A program made the translations under genes and the position numbers. A model generated the notes under the pieces. The model searched no databases. It had not been told where the DNA came from and saw only the letters and a program-made list of their open reading frames with translations. Below, one piece after another: positions 35,023 to 43,233 of a stretch of DNA of 64,000 nucleotides (positions within the stretch are counted from its first letter, which is position 1; each line of letters starts with the position of its first letter). Origin of the DNA: Ramlibacter monticola (GTDB lineage Bacteria > Pseudomonadota > Gammaproteobacteria > Burkholderiales > Burkholderiaceae_C); assembly GCF_016722785.1 (NCBI RefSeq), contig NZ_JAEQNE010000008.1:248001-312000 (forward strand). Direction: 5' to 3'.

Positions 35023-36594
35023 ATGGGCGCCAGCCTGTCCAGGACCGTGCGTTCCGTGGCGTTCGCGTTCGCGCTCGCCGCGTGCGCAAGCCTGCCCGGC
35101 GCGCCGCCGCGGGTGACGACGCTCGCACTCACCGACACTTCTCAAACGACGCTGGGCCGGCTGCTCGGTCCGCCGGCCGCCGCGCATCCGGGCCGGTCGG
35201 GGGCCCACGCGCTGGTCGCCGGGCGCGAGGCCTTCGCCGCGCGGCACGCGCTGGCGCAGGCCGCCCAGCGCAGTATCGACGTGCAGTACTACATCTGGCA
35301 CGCGGACGTCAGCGGGGCCCTGCTGGCACGCGCGCTGTGGGACGCGGCCGAACGCGGCGTGCGCGTGCGCATGCTGCTGGACGACATCAACACCAAGGGC
35401 CTGGACCCCCTGCTCGCCACCCTGGACGCGCACCCCAACATCGAGCTGCGGCTGTTCAATCCCTTCGCCAACCGGGGCTGGCGGATCGGCGACTACGTGT
35501 CGGACTTCTCCCGCGTCAACCGCCGGATGCACAACAAGTCGTTCACCGTCGACAACCAGGCCTCGGTGGTCGGCGGGCGCAACGTGGGCGACGAGTACAT
35601 GGGGGCCGAAACCAGCGTGGCCTTCACCGACCTCGACGTGGTGGTCGCCGGCCCCGTCGTGCGGGACATCTCCGATTCCTTCGACCGCTACTGGAACAGC
35701 GAAGTCGCCTATCCGGCGGCCAGCATCCTGCCCCCCCTGGACGAGGCGACCCGCGCCGCCGCGCAGCGACAGCTGGACGAACTGAGCGGCCGCGTGCAGG
35801 CCTCCGGGTACATGGAAGCCGTGCGCAGGCTGGGCGTCGCGGAGCGGATGCTGGCCGGCGAGGCGGCGCTCGAATGGGTTCCCGCGCGCCTGGTGGCCGA
35901 CCCGCCGGAAAAGGTGGTGAACCCGCCCGAGCGCAAGGACCTCCACATGCTGCCGCTCCTCACCGAGGCGCTGGGGCGGCCCGAGCGCGAACTGCTGCTG
36001 GTCTCGCCCTACTTCGTGCCCGGCGAGGAGGGCACGCAGGCCCTGCTGGCGCTCGCCCGGAGCGGCGTCCGCATCCGCATCCTCACCAACTCGCTGGCCG
36101 CCACCGACGTCGGGCCGGTGTATGCCGGCTACGCGCGCTACCGCAAGGAACTGCTGCGCGGCGGCGTGCGCCTGTTCGAGCTGGCGCCGGCCGCCCTGCC
36201 CCCCGGCGCGACCCGGGACAAGGATTCCGACCGGGCGCCGGGCGGCAGCGGCGGCAGCTCGGGGGCCAGCCTGCACGCGAAGACCTTCGCCGTCGATCGC
36301 GCGCGCATCTTCGTCGGCTCCTTCAACCTGGATCCGCGCTCGGCGCGCCTGAACACCGAGATGGGCGTGGTGCTGGAAAGCGCGCGCCTGGCCTCCACGC
36401 TGGGCGATGCGTTCGACCGCGACGTGCCGCGCAAGGCCTACGAAGCGGTGCTCGCGCCCGGCGGTGACTCGGTGGAGTGGATCGAGCGCACCGAGGCCGG
36501 CGAAGTCCGCCACACCTCCACGCCGGGCGTCGGGCCCTTGCGCGTGATGTGGATGGGAGTGCTCGGCATCCTGCCGATCGAGTGGCTGCTCTGA
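35023..36594 (+). CDS. Phospholipase D-family cardiolipin synthase-like lipoprotein
   Basis: 523 aa. Lipoprotein-like N-terminus (FAFALAACASLPG, lipobox LAAC) and two PLD catalytic motifs: MHNKSFTVDN (residues ~170-179) and LHAKTFAVDR (~417-426), both of HxK(x)4D form, with following N and S/G. This is the ClsC/YmdC-like type that makes cardiolipin from two phosphatidyl lipids or remodels phospholipids. It is 48 bp after the secreted repeat gene, likely in one operon with it. ATG 35023 is preferred to GTG 35014; neither has a clear ribosome site. The protein ends in a short hydrophobic stretch (RVMWMGVLGILPIEWLL), perhaps membrane-associated. Confidence 0.9.
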   Translation: MGASLSRTVRSVAFAFALAACASLPGAPPRVTTLALTDTSQTTLGRLLGPPAAAHPGRSGAHALVAGREAFAARHALAQAAQRSIDVQYYIWHADVSGALLARALWDAAERGVRVRMLLDDINTKGLDPLLATLDAHPNIELRLFNPFANRGWRIGDYVSDFSRVNRRMHNKSFTVDNQASVVGGRNVGDEYMGAETSVAFTDLDVVVAGPVVRDISDSFDRYWNSEVAYPAASILPPLDEATRAAAQRQLDELSGRVQASGYMEAVRRLGVAERMLAGEAALEWVPARLVADPPEKVVNPPERKDLHMLPLLTEALGRPERELLLVSPYFVPGEEGTQALLALARSGVRIRILTNSLAATDVGPVYAGYARYRKELLRGGVRLFELAPAALPPGATRDKDSDRAPGGSGGSSGASLHAKTFAVDRARIFVGSFNLDPRSARLNTEMGVVLESARLASTLGDAFDRDVPRKAYEAVLAPGGDSVEWIERTEAGEVRHTSTPGVGPLRVMWMGVLGILPIEWLL

Positions 36595-36597
36595 AGG

Positions 36598-36632
36598 AAA
36601 AAAGGCCCGCTGGCTTCGACAGCCAGCGGGCC
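36598..36632 (-). terminator. Intrinsic terminator on the minus strand
   Basis: GGCCCGCTGGCT-GTCGA-AGCCAGCGGGCC (12 bp perfect stem, read on minus) directly followed by TTTTTT CC. On the + strand the stem ends in AGGCG without T-run, so it acts on leftward transcripts rather than cls. Confidence 0.8.
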
Positions 36633-36730
36633 AGGCGTCGCGCCTTCTGGTCCCGACCCGGGGAGACGCGTTGGTCGGTCCCGACGCGGCGCTTCTCGCA
36701 CGCTTCTCCCGGGGGAGTCCGCAGGATCGT
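36598..36730 (-). ncRNA. Possible small RNA, minus strand, ending in a strong terminator
   Basis: Between cls and the receiver gene there is a ~360 bp gap with no gene. On the minus strand a strong terminator ends at 36598, and palindromic site D lies at 36752-36767, about the distance upstream expected of an activator for a start near 36720. The region in between has C-rich loops (ACTCCCCCGGG, TCTCCCCGGG) resembling anti-Shine-Dalgarno motifs and two copies of TCGGGACC. Alternatively it is just the 3' trailer of the receiver gene, which also reads this way. Start is unmapped. Confidence 0.45.
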
Positions 36731-36955
36731 TCCGATGGCCGCAACTGCCAATGGGACCTTGGGCCAACAGCGCCCCGCTTACGGTTGTTCACCGCGCGCC
36801 GGCGCCCCGCCACTCTTCGAAGTCGTCGTGCGTCGCCGCGCGCCAGCAGGCCGTTGCAGAGGCGCGCGCCCAATGCGCGCGAGTCGCGTGGAACGATGTC
36901 AGGGCGGCGGGGAGGTGCTCGCCACGGACCCTGGTCCATGCGCGGGCGGGAGGGA
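36633..36955. other. Gap between cls and the receiver gene
   Basis: About 320 bp without a believable gene on either strand. It contains the putative sRNA body, site D and otherwise plain GC-rich DNA. Frames seen here are shadows. Confidence 0.6.
36752..36767. promoter_or_regulatory. Palindromic site D (TGGGACCTTGGGCCAA)
   Basis: Identical to site B (14 of 16 to the palindrome). No coding gene starts within 180 bp downstream on either strand; a leftward short transcript ending at the 36598 terminator is the only visible target. Confidence 0.5.
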
Positions 36956-37333
36956 TCAAGCGGCGGAGACGACGGCGCTCTCGATCGCATGCAGCAGCAT
37001 CGCGTCGTCGACCGGCTTGCGCAGGTACGCCACCGCGCCCATCCGCAAGGTCCGCTCGCGGCTGTCCGCGGAGTCATCGCCGGTGATGATCACCACCGGG
37101 ACGCGGGACGGAAGCTTCTGAATGGCCTGCAGGATGTCGATCCCGTTGACGACCGGCATGCGCAGGTCGAGCACCACGCATTGCGGCGCCTGGCGCTGCA
37201 CCGAGTGCATGAACTCGACGCCGGACGAGTAGGTCTCCACGGCGAAGCCAGCGGTGCGAATGAGACGCCCGAGGGCGTTGCGCACCGATTGTTCGTCGTC
37301 GACCACGGCAACGAGACATGCGTTCTGTTGCAT
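36956..37333 (-). CDS. Receiver-only response regulator (CheY-like, FixJ-type receiver)
   Basis: 125 aa, a single receiver domain with no output domain: acidic pair Asp12/Asp13, phospho-acceptor Asp56 in LDLRMPVVNG, Thr in IITGDD and Lys in YLRKPVDD. The receiver is of the FixJ subgroup, similar to that of the regulator at 37413. Could be a phosphate sink or shuttle in the same two-component system. ATG 37333; sites E (and a weaker adjacent copy) are 20-51 bp upstream. Confidence 0.9.
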   Translation of the reverse strand: MQQNACLVAVVDDEQSVRNALGRLIRTAGFAVETYSSGVEFMHSVQRQAPQCVVLDLRMPVVNGIDILQAIQKLPSRVPVVIITGDDSADSRERTLRMGAVAYLRKPVDDAMLLHAIESAVVSAA

Positions 37334-37368
37334 CCGGGAACGCTAAGGCTTTGTGCCCAAGGCACCAA

Positions 37369-37384
37369 TAAGACCTTGGTCCCA
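37369..37384. promoter_or_regulatory. Palindromic site E (TAAGACCTTGGTCCCA), with adjacent weaker copy
   Basis: 14 of 16 to TGGGACC-TT-GGTCCCA, with a full right arm. Directly beside it, 37353-37367 on the minus strand reads TGGTGCCTTGGGCAC, 11 of 15 to site B. The two lie 20-51 bp before the receiver gene start and just after the end of the FixJ gene. Confidence 0.55.
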
Positions 37385-37412
37385 CGGCCGACGGAGGGGG
37401 CCTCGGAGGGCC

Positions 37413-38087
37413 TCAGGCGGCTTCGGGCGACAGCAGGGCGCGCTCGACGAGCCGCACCAGTTCGGCCACGGAACGCACCTGCATCTTCTCCATCGCTCGC
37501 GCGCGATGCACCTTCACCGTCTTTTCCGCGGTGCCCAGATCGGCGGCGATCTGCTTGTTCAGGCGGCCGTTCATCACGTGCTGGAGCACTTCGTGCTCGC
37601 GCCGCGTGAGCGACGCCATCAGGGTCTCGACGTGCGCGCGCCGCGCGACGACGCAGCGCTGCCGCAGGTCCACCGAGAGAGCGCGCGCGATCGCGCTCAG
37701 GAGCACCTCTTCCCCGACGGGCTTGGTCAGGAAATCCACCGCACCCTCGCGCATGGCCGAGGCGCACAGCGGAACGTCGGCCAGGCCGGTGAGGAAGATG
37801 ATCGCGGGGTGCCGCCCCTGCGCCACGAGCGAGTGCTGAAGCCCGAGGCCGTCGAGGCCAGGCATGGAGACATCGAGGATCACGCAGCCGTGCACGTCCG
37901 GGTCGTAGGAGCCGAGGAAGCTTTCGGCGCTGGTGTGGGTCACCACGTCGTAGCCCTCGATCCGAAGCAGCCGTTCGAGTGCCCTGCAGATGCTGGCGTC
38001 GTCGTCGACGACGTGGATGCGCGCAGGCTGCTGGCTGGGCACGAACGGAACTTGCCGCTCACCGGGAGCGATGCTGACTGGGTCCAC
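37413..38087 (-). CDS. FixJ/NodW-type two-component response regulator
   Basis: 224 aa. Receiver (HVVDDDASICRALERLL near residue 25, phospho-Asp72 in LDVSMPGLDG, KPVGEEVL) plus a LuxR-type HTH (LTRREHEVLQHVMNGRLNKQIAADLGTAEKTVKVHRA). GTG 38087 with GGAAGGGGG 4 bp before it; the longer frame to 38333 reads into the intergenic region. Divergent from the MASE1 sensor kinase at 38348, the obvious partner. Best candidate to bind the palindromes A-G, because FixJ-type proteins bind inverted repeats, and because sites near 38200-38244 lie between it and the kinase. Confidence 0.93.
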   Translation of the reverse strand: MDPVSIAPGERQVPFVPSQQPARIHVVDDDASICRALERLLRIEGYDVVTHTSAESFLGSYDPDVHGCVILDVSMPGLDGLGLQHSLVAQGRHPAIIFLTGLADVPLCASAMREGAVDFLTKPVGEEVLLSAIARALSVDLRQRCVVARRAHVETLMASLTRREHEVLQHVMNGRLNKQIAADLGTAEKTVKVHRARAMEKMQVRSVAELVRLVERALLSPEAA

Positions 38088-38199
38088 TTTTCCCCCTTCC
38101 GGGCACGCGGGCAGCCGCAATGCCGTGCAGAATTTGTAGGCGTAGTGTAGAAATCGACACGAGAAGGTCAAGCGGGCATTTCGACTAAGTAACTTTTCG

Positions 38200-38244
38200 T
38201 TGGGACAGGTTGTGCGCGCCGAGCGCGTGTGGTCCCAAGGTTCG
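38200..38244. promoter_or_regulatory. Degenerate motif copies between fixJ-type and kinase genes
   Basis: TTGGGACAGGTTG at 38200-38212 and TGGTCCCAAGGTTCG at 38230-38244 (minus strand CGAACCTTGGGACCA). Both carry half of the TGGGACC-TT-GGTCCCA motif. They lie 260 bp inside the divergent promoter region and may allow autoregulation. Confidence 0.4.
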
Positions 38245-38347
38245 TTGCCCGGCTTTTCAGCGCCTTCCTGGGATTGGAGTTGCATGGGCAGCTCGCCGGC
38301 GGAGGGAGACGCGTCCCGCTTCCGCCGAGTCAAACAAGGATAAACGC

Positions 38348-40435
38348 ATGGCCGATGCCACCGAGGTCCGCCGCGGTACCTTCAACGCGGACCCGCACTG
38401 GGAGACCTTCCGCATCGCGGTGCTGGTGGGGCTTGCGTATTACGCGGGCGCACGCATAGGGCTGGCGCTGACCTTCTCGCCGATGCCCCTCTCCGTGCTG
38501 TGGCCACCGAATGCGCTCCTTCTCGGTGCATTGGTCGTCACGCCAAGGCGGAGATGGTGGGCGGTGTTCGCCGGCGCGCTACCGGCGCACCTGTTCGCCG
38601 AATTGCCGCATGGCGTCCCGACGCCATTGGTCTTGTGCTGGTTCGCCAGCAACGCCAGCGAGGCGCTGATCGGCGCGCTCGTCTTTCGTCGCTTCGCCGA
38701 CAACTGCGAGCTGAGGACCTTGCGGTCGGCGGTCGCATTCTGCTGCGCGGCCGCGGTCGCCGCCCTCCTGAGTTCCTTCCTCGATGCCGCCTTCGTGCAG
38801 CTGGTGGGCTGGGGGACGACCGATTTCGCCACGCTCTGGCGCATCCGCGTGTCGTCGAACCTCTTGGCCACGCTCACCGTGGTACCCGTGCTCGTGACCT
38901 GGAGCACCGCCGAACTCGATGTGCGGCGGCATGTCACGCCCGCGCAGCTGATGGAGATCGTGTGCCTGGTCGCCGGCCTGTTCGCCACCAGCATCGTCGT
39001 CTTCGACTCCGGGGTCGTCGACTCGGGCATACCGCCCACGCTGCTGTACCTGCCGGTTCCCTTCCTCGTGTGGGCGGCACTGCGCTTCGGGCCGGCGCTC
39101 TCCAGCCTGGCCTACGCCATCGTCGTCTTCCTCGTGATCTGGGGCGCGGCGCACGGGCGGGGCCCGTTCCTGCTGGCCGCCGTGCAGAACGACCCGTTGC
39201 CGATCCAGCTGTTCCTGAGCAGCGTCGCCGTGCTGCTGCTTCTGCTCGCGGCGGCCGTCGTGGAACGCCGGGAGGCGGAACGCATGCTGCGCGGCTCCGA
39301 GGAGCTGTTCTCCACCGCCTTCCGGCAGGGACCGGACGCCATCGCGATCACGCGGGCGCGTGATGGCGGCATCGTCGAAGCCAACAAGCGCTGGCTGGAG
39401 CTGCTCGGGTATCCGTCGAATGCCCAGAGCCTCGCGACGCTCGGCGAGCACCTGTCGCCGGCCAGCCGGGACCGGGTGCGCAGCCTGAAGTCCGAACCCG
39501 GGAGCGCGCAGGAGACGGAAGTGGTCCTCACCGACCGCCAGGGCGGCGTGCACGTGGCACTGCTGGTGATCGCTCCCGTGCAGCTGATGGGCGAGACGTG
39601 CCACATCACCATCCTGCGTGATATCACGCGCCAGCGCCAGGCCGAAAAGGACGCCTACGACCAGCGCCGTCAGCTCACGCACCTCACCCGGGTGGCCTCG
39701 CTGTCGGACTTCTCCAGCACCATCGCGCACGAACTGAACCAGCCCCTGACCGCCATCCTGAGCAATGCCCAGGCGGCCCTGCGCCTGTTCGCGCACGAAC
39801 CGCTCAACGTGGCCGAGATCCGCGCCATCCTGGTCGAGATCGCGGAATCCGACAAGCGGGCGGGCCTCCTGATCCACCACCTGCGCCTGCTCATGAAGAA
39901 GGGCGACGAGGAATTCGTGCAGGTGGACCTGAACCAGCTGGTCCGCGACGTCCTCGACTTCGTCCGCAGCGAGTTCCTGGTGCGCACGGTCGAGCTGAAG
40001 ACGAGCTACGCACCCGACCTGCCGCAGGTGCGCGGCGACCGCGTGCAGCTGCAGCAGCTGTTACTGAACCTGGTGTGCAACGCCTGCGAGGCGATGGACG
40101 CGCAGACGCATGGCAAGGTGATGGAGGTCAGCACCTCGCACGAAGCCGACGGCACGGTGCAGGTGACGGTCAGCGACACCGGCCCGGGGATCCCGGCGGA
40201 CCGGATGGACCGCGTGTTCGAACCCTTCTTCACCACCAAGCAGAGCGGGCTGGGCATGGGGCTGGCGATCTGCCGCCGCATCGCGACCGCGCATGGCGGC
40301 AGCCTGACGGTGCTGAGCCGGCCCGGCGAGGGCGCCACCTTCCAGCTCGCGCTGCCGCAGGTGCTGCCCGGCAGGCGCCTCGAGGCCACTGCTCATTTCC
40401 CCGCCGACACCACGTCGACCGCGACGGCCTCGTAG
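38348..40435 (+). CDS. MASE1-PAS sensor histidine kinase
   Basis: 695 aa. Residues ~15-300 form a MASE1 domain with about eight transmembrane helices (YYAGARIGLALTFSPMPLSVLWPPNALLLG is characteristic); ~318-440 a PAS domain (FRQGPDAIAITRARDGGIVEANKRWLELLGY); HisKA with AHELNQPLTAILSNAQ (His461); HATPase with NLVCNACEAMDAQ, SDTGPGIPADR and GLGMGLAICRRI. Typical of FixL/NodV-like kinases with an unknown membrane signal. ATG 38348 follows AAGGA. The 3' end overlaps the converging OB-like gene by 43 bp. Divergent partner is the FixJ-type regulator. Confidence 0.93.
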   Translation: MADATEVRRGTFNADPHWETFRIAVLVGLAYYAGARIGLALTFSPMPLSVLWPPNALLLGALVVTPRRRWWAVFAGALPAHLFAELPHGVPTPLVLCWFASNASEALIGALVFRRFADNCELRTLRSAVAFCCAAAVAALLSSFLDAAFVQLVGWGTTDFATLWRIRVSSNLLATLTVVPVLVTWSTAELDVRRHVTPAQLMEIVCLVAGLFATSIVVFDSGVVDSGIPPTLLYLPVPFLVWAALRFGPALSSLAYAIVVFLVIWGAAHGRGPFLLAAVQNDPLPIQLFLSSVAVLLLLLAAAVVERREAERMLRGSEELFSTAFRQGPDAIAITRARDGGIVEANKRWLELLGYPSNAQSLATLGEHLSPASRDRVRSLKSEPGSAQETEVVLTDRQGGVHVALLVIAPVQLMGETCHITILRDITRQRQAEKDAYDQRRQLTHLTRVASLSDFSSTIAHELNQPLTAILSNAQAALRLFAHEPLNVAEIRAILVEIAESDKRAGLLIHHLRLLMKKGDEEFVQVDLNQLVRDVLDFVRSEFLVRTVELKTSYAPDLPQVRGDRVQLQQLLLNLVCNACEAMDAQTHGKVMEVSTSHEADGTVQVTVSDTGPGIPADRMDRVFEPFFTTKQSGLGMGLAICRRIATAHGGSLTVLSRPGEGATFQLALPQVLPGRRLEATAHFPADTTSTATAS

Positions 40436-40968
40436 ACCACCGCCACCACCTGGTCGCCGACGCGCACGCCCGCGAGGTCCGCCTTGTCGCGCACCTGGAA
40501 GCTGACTTCGCGTCCCTCGGGGCCCTTCAGGCGGATGGTCCCGGCGCCGCGGTCCACCGCCAGCACCTTGGTCACGATCGTGATCGGCACCGGCCCCGAG
40601 GCGCCCGCTCCGTTCGCCTGCCGGCGCGCCTCGGCTTCCGATTCGACCTTCGCCCGGCTCTCCTCGCCGCCGCGCCGCAGCGTCATCGCGAACGCCGCGA
40701 CATACTCCACCTTCACCTTGTCGCCGGGCTTCAGTTGCTCCGCGTCGCGCACCTTCGGATCGAGCCGGAAGGTGAACTCGCCGCGCTTGCCCTTGACGCG
40801 AATGATCCGCGCCGCTGCATCGACGGCGGTGACGGTGCCCGTGGCGGTGGCGCGCCGCGCACTCTCCGCCTGCTCGCCGAGCCTGAGGGCCTGCGCGGCG
40901 GGAATGGCCGCGGCCAGCAGGCACGCCAGCACGAAGGACCGGGCAGCCGGAAGAACGCTCGCTTTCAT
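40393..40968 (-). CDS. Exported protein with OB-like repeats
   Basis: 191 aa. N-terminal signal peptide (VLACLLAAAIPAAQA, residues ~13-27). Two related modules: TATGTVTAVDAAARIIRVKGKRGEFTFRL and TIVTKVLAVDRGAGTIRLKGPEGREVSFQV, the second followed by VGDQVVAVVYEAVAV, an OB-fold-like pattern resembling DUF5666-type proteins. Periplasmic, no catalytic motif. Convergent with the kinase gene and overlapping its end. ATG 40968 has CCAGGAGC before it; a weak motif copy is ~65 bp upstream (41033-41050). Confidence 0.75.
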   Translation of the reverse strand: MKASVLPAARSFVLACLLAAAIPAAQALRLGEQAESARRATATGTVTAVDAAARIIRVKGKRGEFTFRLDPKVRDAEQLKPGDKVKVEYVAAFAMTLRRGGEESRAKVESEAEARRQANGAGASGPVPITIVTKVLAVDRGAGTIRLKGPEGREVSFQVRDKADLAGVRVGDQVVAVVYEAVAVDVVSAGK

Positions 40969-41150
40969 GCCTGCTCCTGGCCCGCCGACGCGCGGGCGTT
41001 CGCCAACATAGCGCCGTCCATGAGCCCCTGCCATGCGGCTTTGGGGCTACGACCACCGGCCCGCGCGCGAAACGAATCCCAACAACGCTTACGCGAAGCG
41101 CGAAGGCCGGACCGGGTTCGTGACGATCGTGAATGACGCGGCGCGGTCGC

Positions 41151-41366
41151 CTACTGGGCGAGGCACTGCCGGCAGTAGGCGTCGCCCAGCTGGCGCGTGC
41201 AGGACTCCAGCACGTCCACGTAGGCGCGGGCGGGCAGGTAGCTGCGGAAGGTCTGGCATTGCTTCGCCGCCATGGCTTCCTTGTCCTGGGGCGTCTGGGG
41301 CGTCTGGCAGCCCGCCAGCGCGGCGGCGCAGGCGACGAGGACGGCAACGACGGTGTGGGGGTTCAT
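41151..41366 (-). CDS. Small lipoprotein
   Basis: 71 aa. Signal peptide and lipobox (LVACAAALAGCQTPQ; LAGC, so lipidated Cys near residue 20). Mature ~50-residue peptide contains three further Cys (KQCQTF, LESCTRQL, YCRQCLAQ, i.e. four with the last two) that may form disulfides. Family not recognised. Site G is 53-68 bp before the start; the longer frame to 41435 runs through the site and is not used. Confidence 0.7.
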   Translation of the reverse strand: MNPHTVVAVLVACAAALAGCQTPQTPQDKEAMAAKQCQTFRSYLPARAYVDVLESCTRQLGDAYCRQCLAQ

Positions 41367-41418
41367 GGCAACTCCTTGGGACGCAGCGCATGGTGGTCCC
41401 AGGGGGGTCGCCCCGGAA

Positions 41419-41434
41419 TGGGACCTACGTCCCA
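41419..41434. promoter_or_regulatory. Palindromic site G (TGGGACCTACGTCCCA)
   Basis: The best symmetric copy: 14 of 16, arms TGGGAC and GTCCCA complete. It lies 53-68 bp upstream of the small lipoprotein and downstream of the HU-like gene stop (41470). A half-site TGGTCCCA is nearby at 41390. Confidence 0.6.
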
Positions 41435-41469
41435 TCGGCGGTGGAGGGTGCGGGCCGCGCCCGCGGCGC

Positions 41470-41757
41470 TCACTCCCGCGCGCTGCCGTTCACGGCGGAT
41501 TTCAGCGCCGTGGCCGGCACGAATTTCACCGTCTTGCTGGCCGCGATGGTGATCGCCTCGCCGGTCTTCGGGTTGCGGCCGGCGCGCTCGGAGCGCTCCG
41601 CCTGCCGGAAGCTGCCGAAGCCTGCGAGCGCCACCTCGCCGCCCTTGGAGAGTTCGTCGGACACGATGCGGAGGAAGGCGTCCAGGTTCTTGGCGGCGGA
41701 ATCCTGGGTTGTCTCCGTCACGGCCGCGAGCGCATGCACGAGCTCGGACTTGTTCAT
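41470..41757 (-). CDS. HU-family DNA-binding protein
   Basis: 95 aa. Histone-like dimeric nucleoid protein: KSELVHALAAVTETT, LDAFLRIVSDELSKGGEVALAGFGSF and the DNA-embracing arm RAGRNPKTGEAITIAASKTVKF. Signature GFGSFRQAERSERAGRNPKTG is conserved. Divergence from the main HU and the setting suggest a stress-specific HU paralogue. A degenerate motif copy (TCTGGTCCAATTTCCCG, 41849-41865) is ~100 bp upstream of the start. Confidence 0.93.
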   Translation of the reverse strand: MNKSELVHALAAVTETTQDSAAKNLDAFLRIVSDELSKGGEVALAGFGSFRQAERSERAGRNPKTGEAITIAASKTVKFVPATALKSAVNGSARE

Positions 41758-41892
41758 GGGGCTGCCTTTGTAGGACGACGCGGAAGGGACTGCATGCCCC
41801 GCCGCGTCATCGTTGTACCGAAGACCGCTCCGCCCCGGAAGCGGCCCTCTGGTCCAATTTCCCGGCGCCCGCTTCGGATGTAGGGCGGGCCG

Positions 41893-43110
41893 TCAGAACG
41901 TGTGGCGCATGCCCGTCATGAAGGCGGTCACGTTCTTGTTCGCCGCCACCGTGGTCGCATAGACCGGGCTCAGGTTCATGTTGGCGCCGGTGTTGCGGAC
42001 GGCCGCGCCCTCGACGTAGAACGTGGTCCGCTTCGACAGGGAGTATTCGAGGCCGGCCGCGAACTGGGTCGCGTGGTTGCCCTCGTTCTTGTTGTCGTCG
42101 ACGCGGTAGAAGCCGGCCGTCACGTTGATGTGCGCCAGGGGCTTGTAGCCGACGCCGGCGTGCCACATGTTCAGGCTGTCCGAGCCGCCGGGAACGATCG
42201 CGTGCGAGGGGTTGCGGGCCCAGAAGAAGCCGCCGGCGAAGTTCCAGGGGCCGGTGGCATAGGCGGCGCCGAGCGAGCTCAGGCGGTTGGTGTTGGCAGT
42301 GGGCGAGAAGCCCCTGGCTGCCGCCGCGGCCGCGCCGGTCGCCGCGCTGCCGGTGGCGGCGGTGAACAGCGTGGTGGCCGCGGGCAGGTTGTTGCCGTAG
42401 CCGTTGTAGACCAGGCCCGACAGCCGCAGCCCGCCCGCCTCGTAGATCGCGGTCAGGGCCTGCTGCGAATTGGCCTTGGTGCTGTCCAGGGTCTCGCCGA
42501 AGGCGTATTCGGCGCTGACCTTCAGGCCGTAGAAGGCGGGCGAGTTGTAGACGATCGCGTTGTCGTTGTAGACCGTGCCGAAGGCCACGTTGGAGTTGTT
42601 GCCGATGAAGGCGCCGCTGGCGCTGTTCATGCCCACGAGGCCCGTGAGCGCCGAGCCGAAGTAGCGGCCGCCGCGGGCGTCCGTGCTCGCGAGCGCCCAG
42701 TACATCGGGGAGACCGTGCGGCCGAGGGTCACTTCGCCCCAGTTGCCGGTGAGGCCCACCGTGGCGTACTGGTTGAAGAAGGAGGTGGTGCCGAGGCTGT
42801 TCGGACCGCCGGTCGTGCCGTCCTTCACGTTGAAGTTGCCTTGCAGGCGGAAGGTCGCCGCCAGGCCGCCGCCCAGGTCTTCGCGTCCGCGCATGCCCCA
42901 GTTGCTGGCGCCCAGGCCGCCGTCCTTGAAGTGGACGTTCGAGCCCGCGGCCTCGGGGCGGGGAATGTAGCCGAGGCGGCTGGCGCTCTCGGAGCTCATA
43001 TACAGCAGGCCCGCGTCGAACACGCCGAACAGCGTGACGTTGCTCTGGGCAAAGGCGGGGGCGCAGGCGGCCAGGAGGGGCGCGGCGGCCAAGGCAAGGC
43101 GATATCTCAT
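41893..43110 (-). CDS. General porin (Burkholderiales Gram-negative porin)
   Basis: 405 aa. Signal peptide ending in APAFA-QS, then the classic N-terminus SNVTLFGVFDAGLLYMSSE. Contains SNWGMRGREDLGGGLAATFRLQGNF, and GNWGEVTLGRTVSPMYWAL, loop L3-like stretch with GGRYFGSAL, and a C-terminal strand ending in F (GMRHTF), as in porins assembled by Bam. Trimeric outer-membrane channel for small anions and other solutes. ATG 43110; the frame to 45993 is only a shadow. Divergent from the LuxR-type regulator at 43234. Confidence 0.94.
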   Translation of the reverse strand: MRYRLALAAAPLLAACAPAFAQSNVTLFGVFDAGLLYMSSESASRLGYIPRPEAAGSNVHFKDGGLGASNWGMRGREDLGGGLAATFRLQGNFNVKDGTTGGPNSLGTTSFFNQYATVGLTGNWGEVTLGRTVSPMYWALASTDARGGRYFGSALTGLVGMNSASGAFIGNNSNVAFGTVYNDNAIVYNSPAFYGLKVSAEYAFGETLDSTKANSQQALTAIYEAGGLRLSGLVYNGYGNNLPAATTLFTAATGSAATGAAAAAARGFSPTANTNRLSSLGAAYATGPWNFAGGFFWARNPSHAIVPGGSDSLNMWHAGVGYKPLAHINVTAGFYRVDDNKNEGNHATQFAAGLEYSLSKRTTFYVEGAAVRNTGANMNLSPVYATTVAANKNVTAFMTGMRHTF

Positions 43111-43233
43111 GAAGTTCTCGTCGGCACGGTTTAGGAAGAAGACCCGCAGAGTAAAAAACAGTAAGCTCCGCGAGCCCCCCCACGCAGAGGGGCTAGGGCC
43201 AACCCTGAGTGCACTCGGCGTTACATTTCCCAC

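Noticed and set aside
33331..37077. A 1248-codon minus frame
   Set aside because: Only the last 384 codons match an outer-membrane barrel with signal peptide; the rest overlaps the cls gene antisense.
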